A stretch of 64,000 bases of DNA, taken from assembly GCF_002887735.1 (NCBI RefSeq), contig NZ_PKQP01000005.1:124001-188000 (forward strand), read 5' to 3'. Under the pieces are notes generated by a model. That model saw only the letters and a list, made by a program, of their open reading frames with translations, did no database searches and had not been told where the DNA came from. This DNA is from Stenotrophomonas bentonitica. GTDB taxonomy: Bacteria; Pseudomonadota; Gammaproteobacteria; Xanthomonadales; Xanthomonadaceae. The first letter of the stretch is position 1; each line of letters opens with the position of its first letter. This document shows positions 1 through 8,023 of the stretch, in pieces. Both the position numbers and the translations under genes were made by a program.

Positions 1-219
1 CGTATGTCGTGAGATGGCCTGTGCGCCCAGGGCGATCGCCTGCAGGCGCAGCGGGGCGGGCACGTCGTAGTGCGCGCCGCTGCGGCGGTTCTGGAACGCC
101 CGCCGTGGAATCCCGAGCTGCGCCGCCATGGCGTGCAGCTCGGGCAGGGTGTCGGCCATCAGATGCGCCCAGCGCTCGCCGCGCCAGGGATGTACCGCAT
201 CGTCGATATAGACCGTCAC
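1..219 (-). CDS. DUF4031 domain protein, partial (C-terminus beyond window)
   Basis: Only the first 73 codons are inside the window; the gene runs off the left edge on the minus strand. The peptide begins MTVYIDDAVHPWRG and contains HLMADTLPELHAMA and HYDVPAPLRLQAIALG, which I recognise as the small DUF4031 family. Its biochemical function is not known to me. The start is a GTG lying 14 bp after the stop of the upstream acidic protein, so the two are probably cotranscribed. An alternative upstream start cannot be excluded because the frame stays open a few codons further. Confidence 0.7.
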   Translation of the reverse strand, partial: MTVYIDDAVHPWRGERWAHLMADTLPELHAMAAQLGIPRRAFQNRRSGAHYDVPAPLRLQAIALGAQAISRHT

Positions 220-233
220 CGGATCGCCGTGGC

Positions 234-755
234 TCAGGCCTGCGGCTTGTCGTCGCTGGCGGCCGGGGCGGCGTCGGCGGCGGCATCGGTGCCGGCCTCG
301 TCTGCCACCTTGGCGTCGTCGCCGGCGTCGGCAGCGGTTTCGGCGTCTTCGCCTTCCTCGCCTTCCTCGCCTTCCACACCTTCAAACTCGGAGACCAGCT
401 GGGCCAGGTACTCGTCGGCGGTCTTGCCTTCGTCGGCGGCCAGGTCGTCGATCAGCTGCTGCAGCTGGGTCGAGTACTCCAGGTTGACCTTGCGACCTTC
501 CTTTTCCTGGACGTTGGACAGGTGCTTGAGCATGGCCAGCATCGGCACCGGGTTGTCGGCGTTGCCCATGGTCTGGCCGCCGATGGCCAGCAGCCACTCG
601 GTGCCCTGCAGGCCGATCGCGGCGACGACCTGGCCTTCTTCGTTGGTCAGCACGGCATGGTTCTGCACCGGCTGCTGGGCGTTGAGGCGGTTGATCGGGC
701 GCTTGGGCTGCTGCTTCTTGCGCTTGTCGCGCTTGGCCTTGGACTGCTTGGACAT
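234..755 (-). CDS. Conserved hypothetical protein with basic head and acidic tail
   Basis: A 173-residue protein I cannot assign a function. Residues 1-25 are strongly basic (MSKQSKAKRDKRKKQQPKRP). The middle third looks folded (AVLTNEEGQVVAAIGLQGTE, then a helix-rich stretch). The last ~50 residues are a low-complexity acidic/alanine tail with repeated EGEEGE blocks. No signal peptide or membrane segment is visible. The basic head suggests binding of nucleic acid or ribosomes, but that is inference only. It sits just upstream of the DUF4031 gene and is transcribed with it. Confidence 0.75.
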   Translation of the reverse strand: MSKQSKAKRDKRKKQQPKRPINRLNAQQPVQNHAVLTNEEGQVVAAIGLQGTEWLLAIGGQTMGNADNPVPMLAMLKHLSNVQEKEGRKVNLEYSTQLQQLIDDLAADEGKTADEYLAQLVSEFEGVEGEEGEEGEDAETAADAGDDAKVADEAGTDAAADAAPAASDDKPQA

Positions 756-789
756 GGGTGCGGTCTATCTACAAAAGGAAAGACCCATT

Positions 790-813
790 GTAGTGCCGGC
801 CGCTGGCCGGCTC
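790..813 (+). repeat. SMAG/REP-type palindrome with GTAG head
   Basis: GTAG followed by TGCCGGCC-gct-GGCCGGC, a hairpin with 7-bp arms. It lies between two divergently or independently transcribed genes. The same unit recurs at 38498 and 42147. It matches the GTAG-headed REP family known from S. maltophilia. Confidence 0.75.
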
Positions 814-858
814 CACGGATTCCCTGAACTCCCTCTGCTGCTGCCTTCGTCGCGCCCC

Positions 859-1806
859 TTAAGGCGCGACAGCCGGCGCGAGCGTCGCCTGGATATCGGC
901 GTCGGCAGCGGTGGGCGACAGCGCCACTTCCTGCCCGGCGCCGGCCAAGGCCGCCGCTTCGGCTGCCTTGGTCATCACCACGATGCTGATCCGGCGGTTG
1001 ATGGGGTTGTCCGGCTGCGTGCGGTCGAACAGCACCGAGGAGGACAGCCCGACCACCCGGGTTACCTTGTCCTCGGTCATGCCGCCATCAAGCAGCGCCC
1101 GCCGGGCGGCATTGGCGCGATCGGCGCTGAGCTCCCAGTTGCTGTAGCCGTGGGCCGCGTTGTAGGCGGTGATATCGGTATGGCCGGTGATGCTGATCCG
1201 GTTCGGCACGTGGTTGATGAACTGCGACAGCTCGCGAAGGATCGCGCGCGTGTAGGGCTTGAGCGAGGCGCTGCCCATGTCGAACATCGGCCGGTTCTGC
1301 TTGTCCACGATCTGGATGCGCAGCCCTTCCGGAGTGAGGTCGAGCAGCAGCTGATCCTTGAACGGTTCCAGCGCCTGGCTCTTGCTGATCGCTTCTTCCA
1401 GCTCCTGCTTGAGCGCTTCAAGCTGGCGTTTTTCGCGCTCGCGCTCGTCCTGCTGCGGCACGGGCCGGGAGGCCTGCTGGTTCTGGAAGGGATCGTTGCT
1501 GTTGCCGCGCGAGATGTCGGTGGCGCCGCCCAGCTTGATCATCGAGGTGCTGGCGCCGCCCGGTCCGGCCATGCCCGGGGCCGGGGTGGAGCTGCTGCCG
1601 GCCAGCGGGCTGGGGTTGCGGAAGTATTCGGAGATCGCCGCGCGCTCGGGCTTGCTGGTGGCGGCCATCAGCCACAGCACCAGGAAGAAGGCCATCATCG
1701 CGGTCACGAAGTCGGCGTAGGCCACTTTCCAGGCACCGCCATGGTGCGCGGCATGACCGGCTTTCTTGACCCGGCGGACGATGACGGTGGGTTTGGTCTC
1801 GGCCAT
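859..1806 (-). CDS. motB: Flagellar motor protein MotB
   Basis: A 315-residue stator subunit that anchors the flagellar motor to peptidoglycan and, with MotA, forms the ion channel. Near the N-terminus a single membrane segment follows the motif AYADFVTAMMAFF. Its Asp is the family's ion-carrying residue. A Ser/Gly/Gln-rich linker (about residues 55-120) precedes a C-terminal OmpA-like peptidoglycan-binding domain, with ITGHTD near residue 205 and NWELSADRANAARR after it. Length is normal for the family. It begins 9 bp after motA, so the two form an operon. A second stator (MotCD) may exist elsewhere and could be the better ortholog. Confidence 0.92.
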   Translation of the reverse strand: MAETKPTVIVRRVKKAGHAAHHGGAWKVAYADFVTAMMAFFLVLWLMAATSKPERAAISEYFRNPSPLAGSSSTPAPGMAGPGGASTSMIKLGGATDISRGNSNDPFQNQQASRPVPQQDEREREKRQLEALKQELEEAISKSQALEPFKDQLLLDLTPEGLRIQIVDKQNRPMFDMGSASLKPYTRAILRELSQFINHVPNRISITGHTDITAYNAAHGYSNWELSADRANAARRALLDGGMTEDKVTRVVGLSSSVLFDRTQPDNPINRRISIVVMTKAAEAAALAGAGQEVALSPTAADADIQATLAPAVAP

Positions 1807-1815
1807 GGCGCTGCC

Positions 1816-2700
1816 TTACTTGACCGTCTTGAGGTGCTGTTCGAACTCGCTGAAGCCCGGGCGCACGTTGGACGGCAGGGTCTTGCGGGCGAATTCCAGG
1901 GCGATCTTCGGGTTGTAGCCGCGCAGGCAGGCCAGCAGGGCGGTCTTGACCGATTCGTAGATGCGTGCGTCCTGTTCGGCGCGCGCTTCCACGGCCGAGG
2001 CCAGCGGGCCGACGAAGCCATAGGCCAGCAGGATGCCCAGGAAGGTGCCGACCAGCGCGCCGGCGACGTGCGCGCCGACTTCCGTGATTTCCCCGCCGAT
2101 CGAGCCCATGGTGATCACGATGCCCAGCACCGCGGCGACGATGCCGAAGCCGGGCAGGCCGTCGGCGACCTTGTTGAGCACCGCGGCCGGCTGCATCGCC
2201 TCGCCATGGTGCTTCTCCAGTTCCAGCTCCAGCAGCGGCTCCAGCTCGTGCGGCTCGATGTTGCTGCCGATCATCAGGCGCAGGCAGTCGGTGATGAAGT
2301 CGACCAGGTGGTGGTCGGCCTGCACCTTGGGGTAGTTGGCGAAGATGCTGCTTTCGGCCGGGCGCTCGACGTGGTCTTCCAGCGCCATGAATCCTTCGCG
2401 GCGGGCCTTGTTGAGCAGCTCATAGAGCAGGCTGAGGACGTCGATGTAGTCCTGCTGCTTGTAGCGTGGCCCCTTGAACACGCCCACGGTGGCCGCCAGG
2501 GTCTGCTTCACGGTTTTGACCGGCGTGCCGACCAGGAACGCACCCAGCGCCGCACCGCCGATGATCACCAGTTCGTAGGGCTGCCACAGCGCGCCGAGTT
2601 TGCCGTGCGCCCCAACGTAACCGCCGAGCACGCTGAGGATGACGACGAGAAGTCCAACGATGATGAGCATGGGGCCGACGCGGGAAGGGGATACCTCCAT
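1816..2700 (-). CDS. motA: Flagellar motor stator protein MotA
   Basis: This 294-residue polytopic inner-membrane protein is the torque-generating channel subunit that contacts the flagellar rotor. N-terminal segments around LIIVGLLVVILSVLGGYVG and the pair near residues 165-225 (ADGLPGFGIVAAVLGIVI; ALVGTFLGILLAYGFVGP) match MotA transmembrane helices. The cytoplasmic loop with charged residues lies between them. The start used (2700) has GAAGGGG 5 nt upstream. Many homologues begin at the downstream Met (2670), where no ribosome-binding site is visible. motB follows after 9 bp. Confidence 0.93.
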   Translation of the reverse strand: MEVSPSRVGPMLIIVGLLVVILSVLGGYVGAHGKLGALWQPYELVIIGGAALGAFLVGTPVKTVKQTLAATVGVFKGPRYKQQDYIDVLSLLYELLNKARREGFMALEDHVERPAESSIFANYPKVQADHHLVDFITDCLRLMIGSNIEPHELEPLLELELEKHHGEAMQPAAVLNKVADGLPGFGIVAAVLGIVITMGSIGGEITEVGAHVAGALVGTFLGILLAYGFVGPLASAVEARAEQDARIYESVKTALLACLRGYNPKIALEFARKTLPSNVRPGFSEFEQHLKTVK

Positions 2701-2761
2701 GTCGGCCCCTTCACACCCTTTCTGAAGGGGGGCGTTCGCTCGACGTCACACTTTCCCGGAT

Positions 2762-3229
2762 TCAGCCTGCCGGGCCAGCCTCGGCACCACCGCGTTGCAG
2801 CGGGTCCGGATAGGCCTGCCCATTGGGGGTGAACGACAACGAGACCGAGTTCAGGCAGTGGCGTTCATGGGTCGGCGGCGGGCCATCGGGGAAGACATGG
2901 CCGAGATGGCTGTCACACCGCGCACAGACGATTTCGGTGCGGACCATGCCATGGCTGGCATCGCGGATCTCGCGGACATGGGCCGGATCGAAGGGGGCAA
3001 AGAAGCTCGGCCAGCCGGTGCCGGAGTCGAATTTGGTGCTGGAGCGGAACAGCGGAAGGCCGCACAACCGGCAGCCGTAGACCCCGTCCTGCTTGTTGTC
3101 CAGGAACACCCCGCAGAACGGCGCCTCGGTGCCGTGGTGCAGGAGGACACGCTGCTCATCGGCGCTGAGGCCGGCCACCAGGGCTTGGCGCTGGGCGTCG
3201 GTAGGTGGGGACAGGTCAAAAGCCGTCAT
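2762..3229 (-). CDS. msrB: Peptide-methionine (R)-S-oxide reductase MsrB (cytoplasmic)
   Basis: Reduces the R epimer of methionine sulfoxide in proteins, using thioredoxin. The 155-residue sequence has no signal peptide. It carries the zinc-binding pairs CRLC and CARC, the [14 protein letters not shown] motif and the catalytic site RHCLNS near residue 127. A poorly conserved Gly/Pro tail follows. It is the first of two MsrB paralogues in the window; the second (29120) is exported. Immediate neighbours do not suggest an operon. Confidence 0.93.
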   Translation of the reverse strand: MTAFDLSPPTDAQRQALVAGLSADEQRVLLHHGTEAPFCGVFLDNKQDGVYGCRLCGLPLFRSSTKFDSGTGWPSFFAPFDPAHVREIRDASHGMVRTEIVCARCDSHLGHVFPDGPPPTHERHCLNSVSLSFTPNGQAYPDPLQRGGAEAGPAG

Positions 3230-3354
3230 AAAGGTTCCCTATTGGTATGGCAGTTAGATTGGGCTTTTGCCTCTCAAGGTACAAGCCGGCGTTCATGGTG
3301 CTGATACCCGTGCAGGTGCATGGTGAAGACCTGAACCGCCGCCGGGAGATCACC

Positions 3355-3777
3355 ATGTACCGCCCACGCCGCCTTGCCGCTGCCCTGCTGGCGTTGCTCC
3401 CATTGGGCGCGGCCGCGCAGATCGGGCCGCCACCCACCCCCACCGCGACCCGCCCGGTCGTGGCCCCGCCGCCGACCCCCGCGCCCCTGCCGATCCCCGC
3501 GCAGCCGGCCCCGGCCGACAGCCTGTCCGGGCAGATGGCGCCGGTGAAATCGTCCTCGCAGACCCAACAGCAGCTGCGCACGCACCCGATCCAGAGCAAA
3601 GGCCCGTCGCAGCCGGCGCCGATGCGGGGGCCGGCCGTGCAGAGCAAGGTCTACGACCGAAACGGCCGGATCATTCCGGGGGTCAAGCAGGTGGGCCCCA
3701 ACCGCGTGCTCGATACCCGCACGGGGCGTTACTACGACGCGGTGCCCAGTGGCGATGGCCAGCAGATAAAACCGTGA
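3355..3777 (+). CDS. Secreted proline-rich hypothetical protein
   Basis: A 140-residue protein without a family I recognise. The start is set by GGGAG 6 nt upstream and by the signal peptide MYRPRRLAAALLALLPLGAAAQ, cleaved probably after AAAQ. Residues 23-60 are Pro/Thr/Ala-rich, typical of an extended periplasmic linker. The C-terminal 45 residues (KVYDRNGRIIPGVKQVGPNR, then LDTRTGRYYD) look like a small structured module. No lipobox is present. It stands alone between msrB (divergent) and the Q-rich gene. Confidence 0.65.
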   Translation: MYRPRRLAAALLALLPLGAAAQIGPPPTPTATRPVVAPPPTPAPLPIPAQPAPADSLSGQMAPVKSSSQTQQQLRTHPIQSKGPSQPAPMRGPAVQSKVYDRNGRIIPGVKQVGPNRVLDTRTGRYYDAVPSGDGQQIKP

Positions 3778-3951
3778 GGGCTGCGGCGCTGGGACGCGGA
3801 GCATGAATGGTTTACATCGGGCTGCCCGCAGTCATCGCCGTCAACGCACCACCTCACTGTTTTTTCGCCTGTGATTAACCGGATCGGCGGGACCCTGTAC
3901 CCGCGCCGCAACCCAGCGCATCCCCCGAGGTTTTTCGAGAAGAGTGCAATC

Positions 3952-4122
3952 ATGGCTAACCAGCAGAACCGCAGTCCCGGCAAATCGCCGCAGGAGCAGC
4001 AGGGCAGTCAGCAGCAGAACCAGAAGCCCGGCCAGCAGAACCAGCAGCAGTGGGACCAGCAGAATCAGAAGGGCGGCAAGCAGCAGGACCAGAAGCACCA
4101 GGACCAGAAGCAGCAGCGCTGA
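3952..4122 (+). CDS. Small glutamine/asparagine/lysine-rich hydrophilic protein
   Basis: A 56-residue ORF made almost entirely of Q, N, K, D, S, G and P, starting MANQQNRSPGKSPQEQQG. It contains repeated QQNQK/QQDQK blocks and no hydrophobic core, signal peptide or Cys. Such composition is typical of intrinsically disordered or desiccation/stress-type peptides, but no function can be named. The assigned ATG is preceded by GAAGAGTGCAATC, a plausible ribosome-binding site. A good intrinsic terminator follows 22 bp after the stop, supporting a real monocistronic gene. Confidence 0.6.
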   Translation: MANQQNRSPGKSPQEQQGSQQQNQKPGQQNQQQWDQQNQKGGKQQDQKHQDQKQQR

Positions 4123-4144
4123 TGCGCTTGACGCAATGAACGAA

Positions 4145-4173
4145 GGCGGTGCGCACACGCGCGCCGCCTTTCT
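4145..4173 (+). terminator. Rho-independent terminator after the Q-rich gene
   Basis: GGCGGTGCGC-acac-GCGCGCCGCC forms a 10-bp stem with one G-T pair, followed by TTTCTGCGTT. Confidence 0.7.
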
Positions 4174-4190
4174 GCGTTATCGGGCCGACA

Positions 4191-4670
4191 TCAATCCGGG
4201 ATCGGCAGGGTCAGGGTTTCCTTGACCTCTTCCATCACGATGTAGCTCTTGGATTCACGCACGTGCGGCAAGGTCAGCAACGTGCTGCCGAGCAGCTTGC
4301 GGTAAGAGGCCATCTCACTGATGCGTGCCTTGAGCAGATAGTCGAAATCGCCCGACACCAGGTGGCACTCCAGCACGTTGGGCAGCTTCAGCGCCGCGCG
4401 CCTGAACTCCTCGAAGATATCGCCGGATTTGTAGGCCAGGCTGATCTCTACGAATACCAGCAGGCTGGCCTTGAGGTAATGCGGATCCAGCTTGGCGTAA
4501 TAGCCGGTGATCGCGCCGTCGCGCTCCAGCCGCCGCACGCGCTCGGTGCAGGGCGTCGTCGACAGCCCGACCCGCTCGCCCAGTTCGGTGAAGGAAATGC
4601 GACCCTCGTCCTGCAGGATGCGCAGGATCTTGCGGTCGATCTTGTCCAGTTCGCGGGCACGCGCGGCCAT
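4191..4670 (-). CDS. Lrp/AsnC-family transcriptional regulator, probably of dadA-alr
   Basis: A 159-residue Lrp-type regulator. The N-terminal helix-turn-helix covers roughly residues 8-60 (LDKIDRKILRILQDEGRIS; GLSTTPCTERVRRLERDG). The C-terminal RAM/AsnC effector-binding domain contains VLECHLVSGDFDYLLKARI. Lrp/DadR proteins sense amino acids such as leucine or alanine. It is transcribed divergently from dadA across a 149-bp gap, the arrangement seen for DadR-dadA in other gammaproteobacteria. The likely role is alanine-responsive control of dadA-alr; that is inference from position. Confidence 0.9.
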   Translation of the reverse strand: MAARARELDKIDRKILRILQDEGRISFTELGERVGLSTTPCTERVRRLERDGAITGYYAKLDPHYLKASLLVFVEISLAYKSGDIFEEFRRAALKLPNVLECHLVSGDFDYLLKARISEMASYRKLLGSTLLTLPHVRESKSYIVMEEVKETLTLPIPD

Positions 4671-4819
4671 CGGCGTCAGCCTCTCAAGGGTGTTGGCAGG
4701 ACAATACCCTGCCTGTGACTCTAAAAACAGGCGAATTGCTTGGTTGCGGCTGACTATACTTCCTCAATTATGGTCCCAGCGTGCTCCTGCGCAGGGAATG
4801 ATCGGGTTGGAGAGGTGTC
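4671..4819. promoter_or_regulatory. Divergent lrp-dadA control region
   Basis: This 149-bp gap is locally A/T richer. It holds TATACT near 4756 as a candidate -10 for dadA with only a weak -35, which fits activator dependence. AATTG at 4733 and CAATT at 4766 form a spaced inverted pair that could bind the neighbouring Lrp-type protein. GGAGAG lies a few bases before the dadA ATG. No experimental site is implied. Confidence 0.4.
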
Positions 4820-6130
4820 ATGCGCGTTCTAGTCCTTGGCAGCGGTGTGATCGGCACGACCAGTGCCTGGTACCTGCGGCAGGCCGGGTTTGAAGTCACG
4901 GTCGTCGACCGCCAGCCTGGTCCGGCGCTGGAAACCAGTTTTGCCAACGCAGGGCAGCTGTCGTTCGGCTATACCTCGCCGTGGGCCGCCCCCGGCGTGC
5001 CGCTCAAAGCGGTCAAATGGCTGTTCTCCGAGCATGCGCCGCTGGCGATCCGCCCGGGCCTGGACTGGCACCAGTACCGCTGGCTGGCGCAGATGCTGCG
5101 CAACTGCACGCACGAGCGCTACGCGATCAACAAGGCGCGCATGGTGCGCATGTCCGAGTACAGCCGCGACTGCCTCAACGAGCTGCGCCGCGAGACCGGC
5201 ATCGAGTTCGAGGGCCGCGACCTGGGCACCACCCAGTTGTTCCGCACCCAGCAGCAGCTGGATGCCTCCGCGCAGGACATCGAAGTGCTGGCCCAGTACG
5301 GCGTGCCGTACCAGGTGCTCGACCGCGCGGGCATCATCGCCCATGAGCCGGCGCTGGCCGGCGTGGCCGACAAGCTGGTCGGCGCGTTGCGCCTGCCGCG
5401 CGACCAGACCGGTGATTGCCAGCTGTTCACCCGTCGCCTGGCGCAGATGTGCGTCGATGCCGGGGTGGAGTTCCGCTTCGACCAGGACATCGCCGGCCTG
5501 CAGAGCGAGGGCGACCGCATCACCGGTGTACGCATCGATGGCAAGCTGGAAACCGCCGATCACTACGTGGTCGCGCTGGGCAGTTACTCGCCGTCGCTGG
5601 TCGCACCGCTGGGCATGCAGCTGCCGGTGTACCCGCTCAAGGGCTACTCGCTGACGCTGCCCATCACCGATCCGGCAATGGCGCCGACCTCGACCATCCT
5701 GGATGAAAGCTACAAGGTGGCCGTGACCCGCTTTGACGACCGCATCCGCGTGGGTGGCATGGCCGAAGTGGGCGGGTTCGACCTGTCGCTCTCGCCGCGC
5801 CGCCGCGCCACGCTGGAGAAGGTGGTGCGCGATCTGTACCCGGAGGGCGGCGACCTGTCGCGCGCCGAGTTCTGGACCGGCCTGCGCCCGGCCACGCCGG
5901 ATGGCACCCCGGTGGTCGGCGCTACGCCGTACCGCAACCTGTTCCTCAATACCGGCCACGGCACCCTGGGCTGGACCATGGCCTGCGGCTCCGGCCGCTA
6001 CCTGGCCGACCTGATGGATGCCCGCCAGCCGCAGATCAGCACCGAAGGCCTGGATATCTTCCGTTACACCCACCATGCCGCCTCTGTCCGTTACCGTGAG
6101 CCGAGTTCATGCGCCCAGCCCGTGCGTTGA
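4820..6130 (+). CDS. dadA: D-amino acid dehydrogenase, small/FAD subunit
   Basis: A 436-residue flavoprotein that oxidatively deaminates D-alanine and other D-amino acids to keto acids, passing electrons to the respiratory chain at the inner membrane. The N-terminal Rossmann motif [17 protein letters not shown] binds FAD. Near the C-terminus [20 protein letters not shown] and [20 protein letters not shown] are typical DadA motifs. The ATG is preceded by GGAGAG. The stop lies 22 bp inside alr, so translation is coupled. Together with alr, L-alanine is racemised to D-alanine and then oxidised to pyruvate. Confidence 0.95.
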   Translation: MRVLVLGSGVIGTTSAWYLRQAGFEVTVVDRQPGPALETSFANAGQLSFGYTSPWAAPGVPLKAVKWLFSEHAPLAIRPGLDWHQYRWLAQMLRNCTHERYAINKARMVRMSEYSRDCLNELRRETGIEFEGRDLGTTQLFRTQQQLDASAQDIEVLAQYGVPYQVLDRAGIIAHEPALAGVADKLVGALRLPRDQTGDCQLFTRRLAQMCVDAGVEFRFDQDIAGLQSEGDRITGVRIDGKLETADHYVVALGSYSPSLVAPLGMQLPVYPLKGYSLTLPITDPAMAPTSTILDESYKVAVTRFDDRIRVGGMAEVGGFDLSLSPRRRATLEKVVRDLYPEGGDLSRAEFWTGLRPATPDGTPVVGATPYRNLFLNTGHGTLGWTMACGSGRYLADLMDARQPQISTEGLDIFRYTHHAASVRYREPSSCAQPVR

Positions 6131-7182
6131 TTGATCTGGACGCGCTGCGCAGCAATTACCGGCTGGCGCGCGAACTGGGGGGCGGCAAGGCCGTTGCGGT
6201 GATCAAGGCCGATGCCTACGGGCACGGCGCGGTGCGCTGCGCCCGCGCGCTGCAGGCCGAGGCCGATGCCTTTGGCGTGGCCTGCATCGAGGAAGCGCTG
6301 GAGCTGCGCGCGGCCGGCATCACCGGCCCGATCCTGCTGCTGGAAGGCTTTTTCGACGCCAGTGAGCTGCCGCTGATCGTGCAGCACGACCTGTGGTTCG
6401 CGGTCGGCGCGCCGTGGCAGGTCGAGGCGGTGGCCGCGTTCCAGACCACCGCCACGCTCACCGTGTGGTTGAAGCTGGACAGCGGCATGCATCGCCTGGG
6501 CCTGTGGCCGGACGAGTTCCGTGCCGCGCACGCCACGTTGAGCGCGTTGGCGCATGTCGGGCCGATGGTGCTGATGACCCACATGGCGCGGGCCGACGAA
6601 CTGGACAGCCCGCGCACCCGCGAACAGGCCGACGTCTTCGCGGCCACCATCGGCGGCTTGGCCGGGCAGACCAGCCTGTGCAACTCGCCAGCGCTGCTGG
6701 GGTGGCCGGACGTACGCAGCGACTGGGTGCGCCCGGGCCTGATGCTGTACGGGATCAACCCGATGCCGGCGCATACCGCGCTGACCGGGCGCCTGCGGCC
6801 GGTGATGAGCATGCGTTCGAAGATCTTCGCCGTCCGTGACATCGCGGTGGGCGAGCCGGTCGGTTACGGCGCGCGCTTCGTCGCGCAGCGCCCGACCCGG
6901 GTTGGCGTGGTCGCGCTCGGTTACGCCGACGGTTACCCGCAGTTCGCGCCGAACGGCACCCCGGTGCGGATCGACGATCAGCCGGGCATCGTGATCGGCC
7001 GGGTCTCGATGGACATGCTCACCGTGGACCTGACCCACCTGCCGCAGGCCGGCATCGGCAGCACGGTGACGCTGTGGGGCGATGCCCCCCGCATCGAGGC
7101 GCTGGCACCGCTGTGCGGGGTCAGTGCTTACCAGCTGCCGTGTGGGGTGAAGCGGGTCGTGCGCGAGTACGTCGACGGCTGA
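6109..7182 (+). CDS. alr: Alanine racemase (catabolic DadX-type)
   Basis: A PLP enzyme of 357 residues that interconverts L- and D-alanine. The PLP lysine is in [13 protein letters not shown] near residue 35, and the second catalytic base (Tyr) lies in VGYGARF near residue 259, followed by [11 protein letters not shown]. Length is standard. It overlaps dadA by 22 bp and so is probably the catabolic racemase (dadX role). If no other racemase exists in the genome it would also supply D-Ala for peptidoglycan. An intrinsic terminator follows. Confidence 0.95.
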   Translation: MRPARALIDLDALRSNYRLARELGGGKAVAVIKADAYGHGAVRCARALQAEADAFGVACIEEALELRAAGITGPILLLEGFFDASELPLIVQHDLWFAVGAPWQVEAVAAFQTTATLTVWLKLDSGMHRLGLWPDEFRAAHATLSALAHVGPMVLMTHMARADELDSPRTREQADVFAATIGGLAGQTSLCNSPALLGWPDVRSDWVRPGLMLYGINPMPAHTALTGRLRPVMSMRSKIFAVRDIAVGEPVGYGARFVAQRPTRVGVVALGYADGYPQFAPNGTPVRIDDQPGIVIGRVSMDMLTVDLTHLPQAGIGSTVTLWGDAPRIEALAPLCGVSAYQLPCGVKRVVREYVDG

Positions 7183-7210
7183 ACCGCCACCGGCGATACC
7201 GCGTGCATGA

Positions 7211-7239
7211 AAAAAGGCGGCGCTGATGCGCCGCCTTTC
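7211..7239. terminator. Bidirectional intrinsic terminator between alr and DUF3016 gene
   Basis: AAAGGCGGCGC-tgat-GCGCCGCCTTT: an 11-bp perfect stem with A-run on the left and T-run on the right. It serves the convergent genes on both sides. Confidence 0.85.
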
Positions 7240-7257
7240 TCATGTGGGCCCAAGGGC

Positions 7258-7824
7258 TCAGGTGCTGGCCGTGGCCTCGTTGCGCAGGTCGCGCCGGATC
7301 CAGTCATCCAGCAGGCGCTTCTCATAGCGCAGCGGGTCGGTGTCGCTCTGTCGCCCGATGTTGTGCAGGTAGCCGGTGTCCTGCAGCTTGCGTTCCCCTT
7401 CGCTGATCACCTGGCCCTGCGCATCCTTCAGGGTGTAGGTCAGGGTCACGCGCGGGGGGTAGATATCGCGCATCACCCGGATGTCGTTGGCGCGAGGGCC
7501 ATGCCAAGGCTCGTAATCGCCGGCGCGCTTGATATCGGTAAAGGTGACCTGCAGCGTCTGGCCGGGCTGCAGCGCCTTGCTGGCCGTGGTCTGCACATAC
7601 TTGGCCAGTTGCTGCACCCAGTCGCCGCGTTCGGCCTCGAAGCGGTTGTTGCTCAGCCGGATCTCGGTGAACTGTGCCGGGTCGGTCCAGGTCACCTGGA
7701 CAGGGCCTTCGGTCTTGAGCGCGCGCGGGGCCTGCGGGTCGGTCACGGTACGCGGGGCGGCCGCGGCGCTGCCGATGAGCAGCAGCCCGGCCAGGGCCCC
7801 GGCGATCAGGGAGGTGCGGTTCAT
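7258..7824 (-). CDS. DUF3016 family secreted protein
   Basis: A 188-residue protein with a clear signal peptide (MNRTSLIAGALAGLLLIGSA, cleavage near AAAA). The mature part has features I associate with DUF3016: VQVTWTDPAQFTEIRLSNNR, LQVTFTDIKRAGDYEPWHGP and RVMRDIYPPRVTLTYTL. Function is unknown. The start at 7824 was chosen for the signal peptide; an in-frame extension to 7893 would hide it. It is monocistronic, convergent with alr and divergent from the hybrid kinase. Confidence 0.8.
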   Translation of the reverse strand: MNRTSLIAGALAGLLLIGSAAAAPRTVTDPQAPRALKTEGPVQVTWTDPAQFTEIRLSNNRFEAERGDWVQQLAKYVQTTASKALQPGQTLQVTFTDIKRAGDYEPWHGPRANDIRVMRDIYPPRVTLTYTLKDAQGQVISEGERKLQDTGYLHNIGRQSDTDPLRYEKRLLDDWIRRDLRNEATAST

Positions 7825-8023
7825 GACAATGCCTGGGTCGCGATCACAAGTGGGATCAGGTACCAGTGTGATCCCGATCCGGGTGGCGGACAATCCACGC
7901 GTGTATGCTCCGCGTCTGCGGTTGGCGCCAATTCACCCAGGCCCGCCCCAGACCCCCGGCGCTTGACGCTGCGAATACGCGCGTTGGCCGATCCTGTCCT
8001 CCTCTGTTTCGCCAGTTGCCTCA

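Noticed and set aside
70..2832. 920-codon open frame opposite motA/motB
   Set aside because: High-G+C shadow: composition is Ala/Gly/Arg/His-rich without domain motifs, and it lies entirely antisense to well-supported genes.
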